47,802 bases of DNA from an uncultured Bacteroidales bacterium (GCA_902778265.1 CACYXI010000027.1:1-47802), one strand, 5' to 3'. Shown: positions 1 to 8,785, numbered from the stretch's first letter. The notes: generated from the letters alone by a model not told the origin. Numbers and translations: made by a program.

Positions 1-4
1 GCTG

Positions 5-12
5 CAAAGGTA
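5..12 (-). promoter_or_regulatory. possible Bacteroidota -7 box for a leftward gene off the window
   Basis: Read on the minus strand this is TACCTTTG, matching the TAnnTTTG box. No clear TTTG is seen 19-20 bases upstream, so it is weak. If real, a leftward transcript starts at the window edge, which would mean the glutathione peroxidase remnant to its right has lost its own 5' part. Confidence 0.3.
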
Positions 13-55
13 ACACTTTTCTGCGACATACGATACGTTGTACTAAGATATTTTG

Positions 56-202
56 GTTAGTCAACGTGGAGCTATCCACGGACAATCTCCCCTGCGCCGG
101 AATTTCACCAAGTTCCTCATTTCACGTGATGGCAAGATATTACGTCGCTATGAGCCTAAAGACAATATAAGCGACATAGAGGTTGATATCCAGACAGAAA
201 TG
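56..202 (+). pseudogene. C-terminal remnant of a glutathione peroxidase, in frame with the next gene
   Basis: Translated in the nitroreductase frame, this stretch reads NFTKFLISRDGKILRRYEP followed by an acidic helix. That is the conserved C-terminal end of the BtuE/Gpx thiol peroxidase family ('WNFTKFLi.R.G.v..RF.P'). The catalytic Cys, Gln and Trp, and roughly the first 130 residues of a normal 160-180 residue enzyme, are absent. A stop codon at 44-46 lies upstream, and no peroxidase sequence is visible in the other frames of the first 52 bases. I read it as the tail left by a deletion. A TTG at 53 could let it be translated as an N-terminal extension of the nitroreductase. Confidence 0.6.
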
Positions 203-739
203 AATCCTGTGCTGAGTAATATCATGGCGCGTCGCTCTATCCGTAACTATCTTGACAAGTCTGTGGAGCATGAAAAGCTGGAAATGATAGTACGTGCCGG
301 TATTAATGCCCCGAGTGGTATAAACCGTCAGCCGTGGATAATTCGCGTGGTGGAAGACCAAAAACTTATTGCCGATGTAACGGAGGTTTTCAAACAGGAG
401 AATGCAGAGCAAGTGAAGCGTGACAAGAATTTTAAGAATATGTTCCGTAACGCTCCTAATATCATTTGCGTCTGCACACCTGCCAATGGTGGTGGCGAAC
501 TGGATGCTGGGTTGTTTGGCGAGAACATAATGCTTGCAGCACAGTCTATGGGACTTGGCACCTGTTGCCTTGGTGGTCCTGTACGCTTCCTAACATCCAA
601 CGAAAAGTGCAAGTTCTTCCTTGATCGCCTTGATATCCCTGCAGACTACAAACTGAACTATATCATCGCTATCGGCTACCCAAATGAACAGCCAGATGCC
701 AAACCACGTGATGCTTCAAAGGTGAAGTTTATTAAGTAA
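203..739 (+). CDS. nitroreductase family protein (FMN-dependent oxidoreductase)
   Basis: The protein is 178 residues from the ATG at 203, within the usual size of the compact nitroreductase family. Near the N-terminus MARRSIRNYLDKSV is the typical 'R.S.R.f....v' phosphate/FMN-binding start, followed by APSGINRQPWIIRVV, the conserved 'APSg.N.QPW' motif. The middle holds the GLGTCCLGG segment and the end IIAIGYP, both typical of the fold. Such enzymes reduce nitro, quinone or flavin substrates with NAD(P)H in the cytoplasm; the substrate here is unknown. The open frame extends upstream to a TTG at 53 through a glutathione peroxidase remnant. I prefer the ATG at 203 because homologous proteins start there. 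An AGGTT/AACCT repeat element follows the stop codon. Confidence 0.85.
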   Translation, partial: NPVLSNIMARRSIRNYLDKSVEHEKLEMIVRAGINAPSGINRQPWIIRVVEDQKLIADVTEVFKQENAEQVKRDKNFKNMFRNAPNIICVCTPANGGGELDAGLFGENIMLAAQSMGLGTCCLGGPVRFLTSNEKCKFFLDRLDIPADYKLNYIIAIGYPNEQPDAKPRDASKVKFIK

Positions 740-740
740 C

Positions 741-890
741 TCAAGTTTCGCAAACTCAACTTCTTAGGTTATTAGGTTTTAAGGTTATATGGTTATAAGG
801 TCTGCATCGCAAATACGCATTGTTCACAAGCTCACCAAGCTAAAGCAAGTCCAACCTGAAAACCTTAAACCCATAAACCTTAATACCTGC
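741..890. repeat. AGGTT/AACCT intergenic element, copy 1
   Basis: The left half carries repeated AGGTT words (for example TTAGGTTATTAGGTTTTAAGG) and the right half carries AACCT words, so the two halves can pair as a long imperfect hairpin. A short hairpin-like piece containing TTTCGCAAACTC sits at the left end and resembles, in reverse orientation, the CAACTT..AAGTTG hairpin of the copies near 13.4 and 22.7 kb. It lies between the convergent nitroreductase and Fic genes. Confidence 0.55.
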
Positions 891-891
891 T

Positions 892-1695
892 TCACTCCTT
901 AATTCTAAAATATCTCAACAAAGCCTTGTAGTTATCTTGAGCGGCAAGACATGTATCACGCAGATACTCAGGAATTGTAGGCCATTGCTGAAGACCTCTG
1001 TAATAGAAGCGTCTAAGTTCCTCTGTGATAATAAATGGAACAATACTGTTAGCAAGACATTCCTTGAACATCACAAGTCTTCCTACCCTGCCATTACCAT
1101 CCTGAAATGGGTGTATAGCCTCAAATCGTTGGTGGAAATCCAGAATATCGTCAAGCGACTTTGATTTCTTACCGTTATATTCCTTTAATTTCTCTGGTTC
1201 ACAAGTCTCCATCCCTCCTACCTCATTAGGCATCAGCTTATACTCACCCACGCGAAACCAATCCTTCTGGGCATCATGAGTACCAGATTTCAACATAAGG
1301 TGTAATTCTTTGATATACCCTTCTGTAAGCCTATCTGTAGCATGATCAATAATACTATCTATGCAACGGAAGTGATTCACAGTCTCAACAATATCATCCA
1401 CACGCACACTCACATCCGTAATACCAATGGTATTTGTCTCGAAAATATGTCGAGTCTGCTCATGAGAAAGTTTACTACCCTCCATGTGATTGGAGTTGTA
1501 CGTAAGGTCAATCTGCGTGCGATGATATATCCCACCCTTCAACCTCATTTCTTTCTGTTCACGAAGTACTTTCAGCAATGGCATAATATGCTTTTCCTTG
1601 CCACCTTTTTGTACAACTGCATCCTCTGGAATGTTCCATGTCTTACCCGTCAGAAAAGCACCTTCAAGCTTTCCTTGACTACAATAATTTCGCAC
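892..1695 (-). CDS. Fic family protein (AMP-transferase type)
   Basis: The Fic active-site motif HPFQDGNGRVGR lies at residues 195-206 counted from a GTG at 1695; it matches HxFx(D/E)GNGRxxR with the catalytic His. An upstream SNHMEG (68-73) fits the (S/T)xxxE(G/N) inhibitory helix of self-inhibited Fic proteins. Fic enzymes usually transfer AMP to protein hydroxyls. The N-terminus (VRNYCSQGKLEGAF..WNIPEDA) looks like the second half of a small helix-turn-helix domain seen in related Bacteroidales Fic proteins, with its first half missing. The open frame reaches a TTG at 1758, but a good promoter box lies inside that extension, so the later start is preferred. The stretch between the EYKLMPNE and DILDFHQRFE regions looks about ten residues shorter than I expect for the family. 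Confidence 0.85.
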   Translation of the reverse strand: MRNYCSQGKLEGAFLTGKTWNIPEDAVVQKGGKEKHIMPLLKVLREQKEMRLKGGIYHRTQIDLTYNSNHMEGSKLSHEQTRHIFETNTIGITDVSVRVDDIVETVNHFRCIDSIIDHATDRLTEGYIKELHLMLKSGTHDAQKDWFRVGEYKLMPNEVGGMETCEPEKLKEYNGKKSKSLDDILDFHQRFEAIHPFQDGNGRVGRLVMFKECLANSIVPFIITEELRRFYYRGLQQWPTIPEYLRDTCLAAQDNYKALLRYFRIKE

Positions 1696-1714
1696 TTTAA
1701 GTGAAAATATGATG

Positions 1715-1745
1715 CAAATGTAGCAATTTTTTCCGATATCGGCAA
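1715..1745 (-). promoter_or_regulatory. promoter of the Fic gene with a palindrome in the spacer
   Basis: On the minus strand TACATTTG (1722-1715) matches TAnnTTTG, and CTTG lies about 20 bases upstream. The spacer contains the perfect 10-bp palindrome CCGATATCGG at 1733-1742, a plausible operator. Transcription should start near 1708, just upstream of the GTG at 1695. Confidence 0.6.
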
Positions 1746-1810
1746 GTTTTTGGGACAAAACGAGAGAAAAAATAGAAAAAACAACCTGTACGGTTGAAAT
1801 ATTAATGTTT

Positions 1811-1846
1811 CAATTAATGTCCTAATTAACGTCCAAATTAATGTGT
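1811..1846. repeat. three 12-bp tandem units
   Basis: CAATTAATGTCC, TAATTAACGTCC and AAATTAATGTGT follow each other directly. A related AATTAACGTGAATTCGACG string follows at about 1889, and another, AATTAACGTGAATTTGACG, at about 14976. The function is unknown. The region lies upstream of the Fic and DUF2809 promoters, which point away from each other. Confidence 0.6.
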
Positions 1847-2002
1847 TATAAAAAATGCCGTAAGGCGAAACATTTATTAGGACACTAATTAACGTGAATT
1901 CGACGAATTTTTCATTTCGACAGATTTACATTAAAAAAGAATAAGGGAAACGGATTAATTTCTTAATCGTACATGTTGAAAAATCACATTGTAAAAACAA
2001 AA

Positions 2003-2034
2003 TTTGGCGATTACGATTATTATGAGTACCTTTG
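2003..2034 (+). promoter_or_regulatory. promoter of the DUF2809 gene
   Basis: TTTG (2003-2006), a 20-base spacer and TACCTTTG (2027-2034) form a full Bacteroidota promoter. Only six bases separate the -7 box from the ATG at 2041, so transcription should begin at or next to the start codon. Confidence 0.75.
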
Positions 2035-2040
2035 CAACGT

Positions 2041-2409
2041 ATGTCAAAACGCATCTTATATATTATCGCTATTATCTTTCTGATATTGATTGGTCTATCA
2101 TCAAGAAAGATATCAATGATTCCGGAGGAAACAGGTGATGGGCTTTGGGCAATGGCATTGTTCTACTTTCTGCGGTTTCTCTTTATCAATCAGAAAATTG
2201 AACGAATTGCTATTGTCACGCTTGCCATCTCGTTTGTCGTAGAATTCTCACAACTTATAAGATGGGATTGGCTGGTAGCTTTCCGCTCAACATTTATTGG
2301 GCACATGCTATTGGGGCAAGGCTTCGTATGGTGGGATCTACTGGCTTATATCATAGGTGTGTTGCTGGCATATCTTATTGCACGACTATCAGAGGTTGTT
2401 AGGTCATAA
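2041..2409 (+). CDS. DUF2809 family membrane protein
   Basis: This 122-residue integral membrane protein has about four hydrophobic segments. It carries the DUF2809 landmarks in order: GLSSRK near the N-terminus, GDGLWAMALFYFLRF, VEFSQL, IGHMLLGQGFVWWDLLAYIIG. The biochemical role of the family is not known. The open frame could start at a TTG at 2032, but that base lies inside the -7 promoter box, so the ATG at 2041 is chosen. It is followed after 76 bases by a TfoX-N gene on the same strand. Confidence 0.85.
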   Translation: MSKRILYIIAIIFLILIGLSSRKISMIPEETGDGLWAMALFYFLRFLFINQKIERIAIVTLAISFVVEFSQLIRWDWLVAFRSTFIGHMLLGQGFVWWDLLAYIIGVLLAYLIARLSEVVRS

Positions 2410-2478
2410 GATCATAACGCGAAAAACGTTCGACTAAAGACCTCCAAACCTCATAACCTTTAAACCTCCAAACCTACA
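2396..2478. repeat. AGGTT/AACCT element, copy 2 (short)
   Basis: A shortened copy of the element, overlapping the end of the DUF2809 gene (GGTTGTTAGGTCATAAG) and ending in AACCT words directly before the TfoX-N start codon. The terminal CAACTT..AAGTTG hairpin of other copies is absent. Confidence 0.45.
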
Positions 2479-2485
2479 AAAAACT

Positions 2486-2800
2486 ATGGCTTGTACAACA
2501 GACTACATTGATTTCATTTGCTCGCAACTTGAAGGTGTGGGCGTTATTCGGTCAAAGAAGATGTTCGGCGACTGGATGATTTATATCGACGAGAAGCCTA
2601 TCATCTTAGCGTGTGATAATATCTGTTATGTCAAGAAACTTCCTGAGATAGCAGACCTGATGTCAGATGCCAGCACAGGTTTCCCTTACGATGGTGCAAA
2701 GGAGCATTACATCCTTGATATTGAGCATCGTAGTGAGGCTATCAAAGTCATCCAAATATTATTGCCTTTGATACCTTATCCTAAGAAAAGGAAGAAATAA
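2486..2800 (+). CDS. TfoX N-terminal domain protein
   Basis: The 104-residue protein consists only of a TfoX-N domain (PF04993 type): a helix (YIDFICSQLE), then RSKKMFGDWMIYIDEKPIILACDN, the signature beta region with 'kkMFGg..iy.ng..fal..d', then YVKKLPEIADLM and a C-terminal helix, ending in a basic tail KKRKK. In gamma-proteobacteria TfoX/Sxy regulates competence. Stand-alone TfoX-N proteins in Bacteroidales have no established role. It is the second gene after DUF2809 and probably shares its transcript. Confidence 0.85.
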   Translation: MACTTDYIDFICSQLEGVGVIRSKKMFGDWMIYIDEKPIILACDNICYVKKLPEIADLMSDASTGFPYDGAKEHYILDIEHRSEAIKVIQILLPLIPYPKKRKK

Positions 2801-2812
2801 GTAAACCAAAAA

Positions 2813-2850
2813 CTCTGTTTCTCCGTGCTTTCGCATTTGGAGAAACAGAG
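2813..2850 (-). terminator. terminator of the GH43-GH35-GH115 operon
   Basis: A perfect 12-bp stem (CTCTGTTTCTCC at 2813-2824, GGAGAAACAGAG at 2839-2850) with a 14-base loop. On the minus strand it is followed by TTTTTGGTTT, so it mainly serves the leftward operon. It may also stop the rightward TfoX transcript. Confidence 0.75.
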
Positions 2851-2892
2851 CGACTTGGGTATTACATTAAGCCTACACTATAAGATAGACTT

Positions 2893-4302
2893 TTACTTGA
2901 AATATCCGTTACCGAAATAACTGTAATGATTGTTGTCAGGATTGATAACAATCTGCTCTACAGTAATTTCCGGATCTATCATGATTAGTTTTATGGTATG
3001 CTTACCTGGAGCTATATCGAAATTGACTGATAGCCAGCGGATATTATCAAAGATCTCATCACGACGGGGCATCTTACGGCCTTTATTCCATCCGCTCAAT
3101 AGGAGTTTTTCTGCCTTTGGCAATGGTTTCAACACCTTGGAGACAGCAAGATTCTTGGGGGTGTATTCGCCAAACACATCGTGAAGCCATTGTCGGGCAT
3201 CAACTACCTGCATTGGCTGATCGTCAATCTTAACGCCAATACGCAGTCCTCGCTCTGGATAGATATCCTGAACAGGAAGAATGCCTATCGCAATCTGATT
3301 TGTCTTCATATCCACTTCGTAACAGAGTGAGGCATTCCCTTCATTCTCAATGCTTTCTGCCATTACATTGCTTGAACCCATACATCCCTTACCACGACCA
3401 AGATCAGGAAGGAAAATCCAACTTGCCTGTTGGGTGTCGGTCTTACTGCTGTATTTATAGGCAGGAATACAATACTCGTCAGATGTTTCAGCTGTTGGAT
3501 AATCCATCTTTCCGAGATTAAGGGCGAGAGGGTTCACATTCTTCTCAGGAATAGACCATTTGGTATAGCCGATATGATTATCGAGCATTATGCCATTCCA
3601 TTTACCACCAGCAAGTTGGGTGTTATAGTAGTCGGTGAGCTGCCTGTCCTTTTTCATCAAAGCCTCTATGGCAAGAGAATCGCCAAGAGTAGCATAGTTA
3701 TAGATATGAGCCACACCTGCACTTCCCATTACAGGATAATAAACAAGCTGATAATAAGCATCTTGCATGGAAGCAGGCAACTCGGCTTTCAGATTCTCAC
3801 AACGAGTTACAAGTGTTTGCCACAGATAGCTCATGTGTAGCATCTCCTCTTTGTTGAAGATGCCAGGATATTGCACTTCTGGCTTTCTCAGAAGGTTATA
3901 CTTGCTGTATTTCGCGATGATATCGGCAATTTCGGCAGAATACTTCCTACCAAAGATACTTGCAGCAAAATCCTCAAGATATTTAGCCTCATCACCTGGC
4001 TTTATAGCATCAGGATTCCAGGCATACCTCATGATGAAATCAATAGGCACTTCCTTTGGTTTCAAGTCACCCACATTGATAATCCAGATTCTATCTATGC
4101 CCGATTGATAGGCAATATTGAGTTGCTCACGTAATTTTGGTATCGTGGTGGTGTTTACCCATCGGTCATTCCAAGGACCACCATTCATATCAATGTGATA
4201 GTAAAGTCCGAGACCTCCCTTGCGCTTACGCTCGAAGACGGAAACCTGCATCATAGTATCTCTGTACCTCGGTAAAGATAGCCCAAAGCTGCGGAACATC
4301 AC
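2893..4302 (-). pseudogene. GH115 alpha-glucuronidase, C-terminal fragment
   Basis: From about residue 23 (ERKRKGGLGLYYHIDMNGGPWNDRW) this is the second half of a GH115 enzyme. The family removes (4-O-methyl-)glucuronic acid from xylan or related polymers. GIDRIWIINVGDLKPKE and FIMRYAWNP belong to the catalytic barrel, and the end (FDIAPGKHTIKLIMIDPEITVEQIVINPDNN) to the C-terminal accessory domain. The first about 22 residues are out-of-frame reading and not part of the enzyme. Compared with the family, roughly 20 residues with the DNNWG-type motif are missing between the two fragments and the frame changes. The C-terminus appears complete. Confidence 0.8.
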
Positions 4303-5344
4303 TTGCCTTCTTACCCATCACCTTGCTTATGATACGACGCTGGTTTTTGATGACACTTTCGAGAGTATTCATATTGTCTGCATCATTGCCGCTACCCATT
4401 GCCACATCGCCATCACCACGCATACCGATCGTGATGATATTCTCGTAATTCTTGGCATGCTCAATGCCTTCGGTAAAGAATTTGTCAAGGTTGGCTGGAT
4501 TCTTGGAGTAGTCCCAAGGGCCTATCTCATTACGACGTGATGTGTATTCCTTATGGGCACGCATCATAGGTTCATGGTGTGAAGTTCCCATAACAATGCC
4601 CATTTCATCGGCAAGTCGTGGCGATTCAGGATCGTCTTCATTGAAAGCTGTTGCCCACATAGCAGGCCAGAAATAGTTAGCCTTCAGGCGCAACAATAGT
4701 TCAAAGATATGTTCGTATGCCTTTGCATTAACTCCTCCGAAATGATTGTTGCACCAAGTGCCAAACGAAGGCCATTCGTCGTTGATGAATATACCGCGAT
4801 ACTTCACCTTTGGTGATGGCTGTATGAAGCATCCGCCATCATAGTAAAGCATGTCTCTATGCACTACGGGGGCATCTGCCATCCAATACCACGGAGACAC
4901 TCCTATACGTTCAGAAATATCGTAAATGCCGTAGATAGTACCACGCTTGTCACTTCCTGCAATAACAAGATTTCCATCCACAATATCGATGATGTACGAT
5001 TCCCATTGCCCTTTTACTTTGCGTACATCGAGCTTCTTCTGCTTTATTATACTGTCGATGATTCTGCTTTTGCCTATTGTACCGACAATAATGCTCTTCG
5101 GCTGCTTCATCCATGGTGAGTCAGATGACTGTAGGCTTACCTGGGATGAGAATCCAGTTACCTTACGTACATCGTCACCCAGATCATGAGCGGCACGGAT
5201 AACTCCCTTCCAGTCGTTTTCATCCACAATAATGCCTGCCGTTATGCCTTTGTTGGCTATGCAGAAACGTTCTGTCTGCGCCTTTCCACTCAAGGATAAT
5301 ACTACTGCTATCAGAAGTATAAAAAACTTTGTCCTAATACTCAT
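4226..5344 (-). pseudogene. GH115 alpha-glucuronidase, N-terminal fragment
   Basis: This 372-residue reading frame starts with a signal peptide (MSIRTKFFILLIAVVLSLSGKAQ) and covers the N-terminal domain (SIIVGTIGKSRIID, GTIYGIYDISERIGVSPWYWMADAPV) and the first half of the barrel. Conserved motifs include KYRGIFINDEWPSFGTW, YFWPAMWATAFNEDDPESPRLADEMGIVMGTSHHEPMMR and ITIGMRGDGDVAM. It stops shortly after LWAIFTEVQRYYDAGF, where intact enzymes continue with a 'PDDVTL..DNNWG' segment. Its start overlaps the preceding GH35-like gene by 11 bases, so it is the third gene of the operon. The two halves together give about 800 residues, the usual family size less one internal gap. Confidence 0.8.
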
Positions 5345-7112
5345 ACATCTTTATTCTAAATGCCTTTACTTCTCCGTTGCGGATAACGGGACCACCTAAT
5401 GTAGTCTCATCACCATTAAGTCGGTGCAGCATTTCGCGACCTTCACTGGTAAATGTTATCTCATCAACCGACTCATAACCTATATGTACTCCATTCTTAG
5501 CAGATAGTATGCTAACCATCAGATTGCCAATGCCACCTGCTATTAGAAACTGGTTGTCACTTTCCTGTATCACTAGCACACCAGCAACATTCCTGTCGGT
5601 CATCTTTACCTGCTCTCCTGCAACACCAACAAGTGCCTGTGCCTGACTTGTACTGTAAGGTGATACGGCTACTATGTAGCGCCCCATCCGGATACTGTCA
5701 GTCTTACGGGTATCACCGTCGAGCAACAAGCCATTGATGCGGTGCTCACGTCTATACTTCACGATATATGGTGTAAGGTGTCTGAGCAATTTATAGGCTT
5801 TGTCGTAGGCATGATCTTGCGGGTCGGCACTGTTCATGATACCTCCACCATCAATGCCGAAAGGCGAGTAACAGAGAGTCTGATAACGTCCAAAGGCATA
5901 GAAGGCTCGCGCAGCACCATCAGATGAGCAACGTGTCTCTGGCAATATTACAGGATTGTCTGCCATATCATAACGCTCCATAACCCAGTCGAACAGTTCT
6001 GTAGAATATATGTCAGGACACAATAGGTCTATATCAGGAGCTGCCGCCCGCCATATATCAGTTAAATGGGGATGTGGACCTCCTGATGGATATTTACCAG
6101 GCTCCTTGAAATCACCTTTTATCCACGCATTGACGAAAAGGGGTAACGGATAAATGGTTTTTGCCATTTTAGCAAGCGACTCCATATATGAGGCATAGTT
6201 CCATGTATTGAACAACTCCTCTGTGAAATATGGAAACTGCCACTTCCATCGTTCACTTTCAACAATGTTGTCGTGCTTCACTTCAAGTGGATTATCCTTG
6301 TCGCTGCATCCGAATACCTCTTCCCATGAGCCTTTGCTACGACATCCCTGCTTTTCCCAAGCCGTAAGTAATGCTGGTTGCAACTGCTTTTTGTGAGTCT
6401 TCATATAGTTGATAAGCTCTTCAGGAACCTGCTCCCTAAAATGTTTATTTGCCAAAGGTGAATAGTCACGCATAGCACGGTTGGGACCTCCTGCCCAACT
6501 TGATGCAGCATCAAGCGTACCTACTTCGTTTTCTATCTGAACAGCAATTACCGTATGTGCTATGCTATCCTCATGCCTTACATATTTCATTAACTCTCCA
6601 AAGGCTCGCGTATCAGCCTCCATAGCATTCTTGCCCAATGCCGATAATGCAGCTATAGGCTCTCCATCCTTGAAGTGAGCCAATGGGAAACGCTTTGTGT
6701 CGTGTTTCACCCAACCAGGTACATAACTTGACATGCCATTCTTCCATGAACCAAACCATAGTAGTACTAATCGGAGATTAGACTCACGAGCACCACGTAT
6801 CATTTCTCCAACAAGCGAGAAGTCGAATTTTCCCTCTTCTGGTTCTACTAATTCCCATGATACTGCAGCTATAACCGTATTCAGGTTCTTTTTTGCCATA
6901 CGTTGCCAGATGTCTGCCATATAATGACTGCTGCCTGTAGATGAGTTATGCAGTTCTCCTGCCAACATAAGATATGGCTCCCCATCTACAGTCATCTGCC
7001 ATGTGCCATGCTTTTTCTCCACCTTGGGCAACTGTTGTGCCATTAATGAGGATGTCGTAAATACAGTCAGCGCAATATATAACGCAATTTTCCAAATGTA
7101 ATAATTCTTCAT
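5334..7112 (-). CDS. GH35-like beta-galactosidase with C-terminal DUF5597-type domain
   Basis: The 592-residue secreted enzyme has a signal peptide (residues 1-26, ending LMAQ). A GH35-type barrel follows: ELHNSSTGSSHYMADIWQRMAKKNLNTVIAAVSWELVEPEEG, then AVQIENEVG, whose NE Glu (E196) is the expected acid/base, and VILPETR, whose Glu (E392) is the likely nucleophile. The last about 130 residues form the beta-rich domain (DUF5597 type) found on such Bacteroidota and Cellvibrio enzymes, some of which act on galactosyl side chains of xyloglucan. It lies 7 bases after GH43 and overlaps GH115. With these neighbours a role in stripping side chains from a hemicellulose is likely; the exact bond is not provable from sequence. 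Confidence 0.8.
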   Translation of the reverse strand: MKNYYIWKIALYIALTVFTTSSLMAQQLPKVEKKHGTWQMTVDGEPYLMLAGELHNSSTGSSHYMADIWQRMAKKNLNTVIAAVSWELVEPEEGKFDFSLVGEMIRGARESNLRLVLLWFGSWKNGMSSYVPGWVKHDTKRFPLAHFKDGEPIAALSALGKNAMEADTRAFGELMKYVRHEDSIAHTVIAVQIENEVGTLDAASSWAGGPNRAMRDYSPLANKHFREQVPEELINYMKTHKKQLQPALLTAWEKQGCRSKGSWEEVFGCSDKDNPLEVKHDNIVESERWKWQFPYFTEELFNTWNYASYMESLAKMAKTIYPLPLFVNAWIKGDFKEPGKYPSGGPHPHLTDIWRAAAPDIDLLCPDIYSTELFDWVMERYDMADNPVILPETRCSSDGAARAFYAFGRYQTLCYSPFGIDGGGIMNSADPQDHAYDKAYKLLRHLTPYIVKYRREHRINGLLLDGDTRKTDSIRMGRYIVAVSPYSTSQAQALVGVAGEQVKMTDRNVAGVLVIQESDNQFLIAGGIGNLMVSILSAKNGVHIGYESVDEITFTSEGREMLHRLNGDETTLGGPVIRNGEVKAFRIKMYEY

Positions 7113-7119
7113 ATTTCCT

Positions 7120-8751
7120 TTATTTTTTTACTTCATATTCAAACCAGTCTATATCAACATATCCTTTATCGTTTTCACTATTACTCTGCGCAAATAGTCC
7201 GAGCATTACTCCGGTGAAACCGCCATTTGTCTCCGTACTTAGGTATCGGTATTCCATCTTGGCAAGCGTAGTGTAGCTTGCGCCGTCAGTAGATGCCATC
7301 ATATAATAGTAGTCTTTGTCAGAGGTTATACGCAGATAGGCATAGTTTCCATTCAAGGTTATCTGATTGTTTTCGCTATGACTGGTCTGACCAAGACGCA
7401 CGTTTGACCTTATGATAATCTTCTCGTCTTTCCTCTCTGCCACCACATCATAGTGGCTCAGCGGAGTGGCATAGGCTGTGATGCCCACTTGCATTCCTTC
7501 CGTAAGATGTGTGAGGTCTGCCTTTGCCGTTGCAGAAAAAGACAGTTCTGTCTGCCTACGTGCAACAAAGGTAGGTGAAGCCGTTTCGCTTAGGTCTATG
7601 GTGCTGGGATAGAGACGCAGAAAACCCTTATGCGCCGTGAGTGAGTATTTTGTATAATCCGGGTTACAAAGACTCATCCAGCCCATAGGCAAGCCCAAGG
7701 AATGATAGCTGTCTTTGGGAGCATGTCGTTCCGCATAGTTAAATTCTTCCTTTACAGGGTCTTCTGCCAAAGGCACTAACGGCAAGGTTTTACATTTCAT
7801 CTCTACTTGCAATGTGCCGTCATTATTCACTACAGGCCAACCGTTTTTCTCCCATTCCACCGGTGCAAGCATTGTCTCACGCCCCATAACATGCTGCAAG
7901 TATCCACTTGTTCTGTAGCCTAAGCATATCATCCACCATGAAGAGTCAGGAGCCTGAACAAGATCTGCGTGTCCGAGTCCCTGAATAGGACTGTTCTGCA
8001 TCTTCATATTGAAGTGTGAGAGGATAGGATTTGAGGGGTTAGACTCATAAGGACCGAACAGGTTTTTACTACGCAGAATATTGACATGATGCCCATGCTC
8101 AGTACCACCCTCTGCAAGTAGCAGATAGTAGTAGTCGTCTTTTTTATAGATATGTGGTCCTTCCGGGTAACGCCCTCCAAGACCAACTCCCAGATGATGT
8201 ATGTCACCCAATTTCTTGCCTGTGTTCACATCAATCTCACATATCTTGATATCGCCCTCTTTCCATAGGAAATAGCATTTGCCTTCATCAAAGAAAAGCG
8301 TAGGATCACAACTTCCGATAGCAAAGTCGATTATTATTGGATCTGACCACTCCCCAGAAGGATTATCTGTCCATACATAGAAATGGCGGCGTGAAGGGAA
8401 TACCGTTGTCACCATATAATATCGCCCATTGTTATATCTGATAGTAGGGGCATAGATTCCGGAATTACCATCTGTGCCCTTCAAATCCACCTGAGAAGGA
8501 CGTGTCAGGCAGTTGCCCACCTGCTCCCAGTTCACCAGATCCTTACTATGGAATACTGGCACACCAGGGAAATACTGGAAGGTGCTGTTTACGAGATAGA
8601 AATCATCACCCACCCTACATACGCTTGGATCTGCATGGAATCCTGCAAGCACAGGATTCTTGAAGCCCGATGCACCCCTTGTTGTCAAAGGGGAGAGTAT
8701 GCCTGACAATATCATAATAGCTGTCAGGAGAAAGAAATTACGTTTTTTCAT
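7120..8751 (-). CDS. GH43 beta-xylosidase / alpha-L-arabinofuranosidase
   Basis: The 543-residue secreted protein starts with MKKRNFFLLTAIMILSGILSPLTTRGAS. The N-terminal five-bladed propeller shows the GH43 catalytic triad: Asp41 in HADPSV (base), Asp149 in GSCDPTLFF (pKa modulator) and Glu197 in RYPEGPH (acid). STFQYFPGVPVFHSKDLVNW is typical of the xylosidase/arabinofuranosidase groups. From about residue 330 a concanavalin-like beta-sandwich (GH43_C2 type) follows, with SFSATAKADL, QVGITAYATPLSHYDVV and YLRITSDKDYYYMMASTDG. It is the first gene of the operon; the ATG at 8751 lies about 35 bases after a promoter. Together with GH115 it points to (glucurono)arabinoxylan. Confidence 0.88.
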   Translation of the reverse strand: MKKRNFFLLTAIMILSGILSPLTTRGASGFKNPVLAGFHADPSVCRVGDDFYLVNSTFQYFPGVPVFHSKDLVNWEQVGNCLTRPSQVDLKGTDGNSGIYAPTIRYNNGRYYMVTTVFPSRRHFYVWTDNPSGEWSDPIIIDFAIGSCDPTLFFDEGKCYFLWKEGDIKICEIDVNTGKKLGDIHHLGVGLGGRYPEGPHIYKKDDYYYLLLAEGGTEHGHHVNILRSKNLFGPYESNPSNPILSHFNMKMQNSPIQGLGHADLVQAPDSSWWMICLGYRTSGYLQHVMGRETMLAPVEWEKNGWPVVNNDGTLQVEMKCKTLPLVPLAEDPVKEEFNYAERHAPKDSYHSLGLPMGWMSLCNPDYTKYSLTAHKGFLRLYPSTIDLSETASPTFVARRQTELSFSATAKADLTHLTEGMQVGITAYATPLSHYDVVAERKDEKIIIRSNVRLGQTSHSENNQITLNGNYAYLRITSDKDYYYMMASTDGASYTTLAKMEYRYLSTETNGGFTGVMLGLFAQSNSENDKGYVDIDWFEYEVKK

Positions 8752-8785
8752 ATTGCATTAATAACTTTACACGTTTTAGTTTCTG

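Noticed and set aside
2893-5344. Programmed frameshift in GH115
   Set aside because: No slippery heptamer is seen at the junction, and conserved sequence is missing, which a frameshift would not explain.
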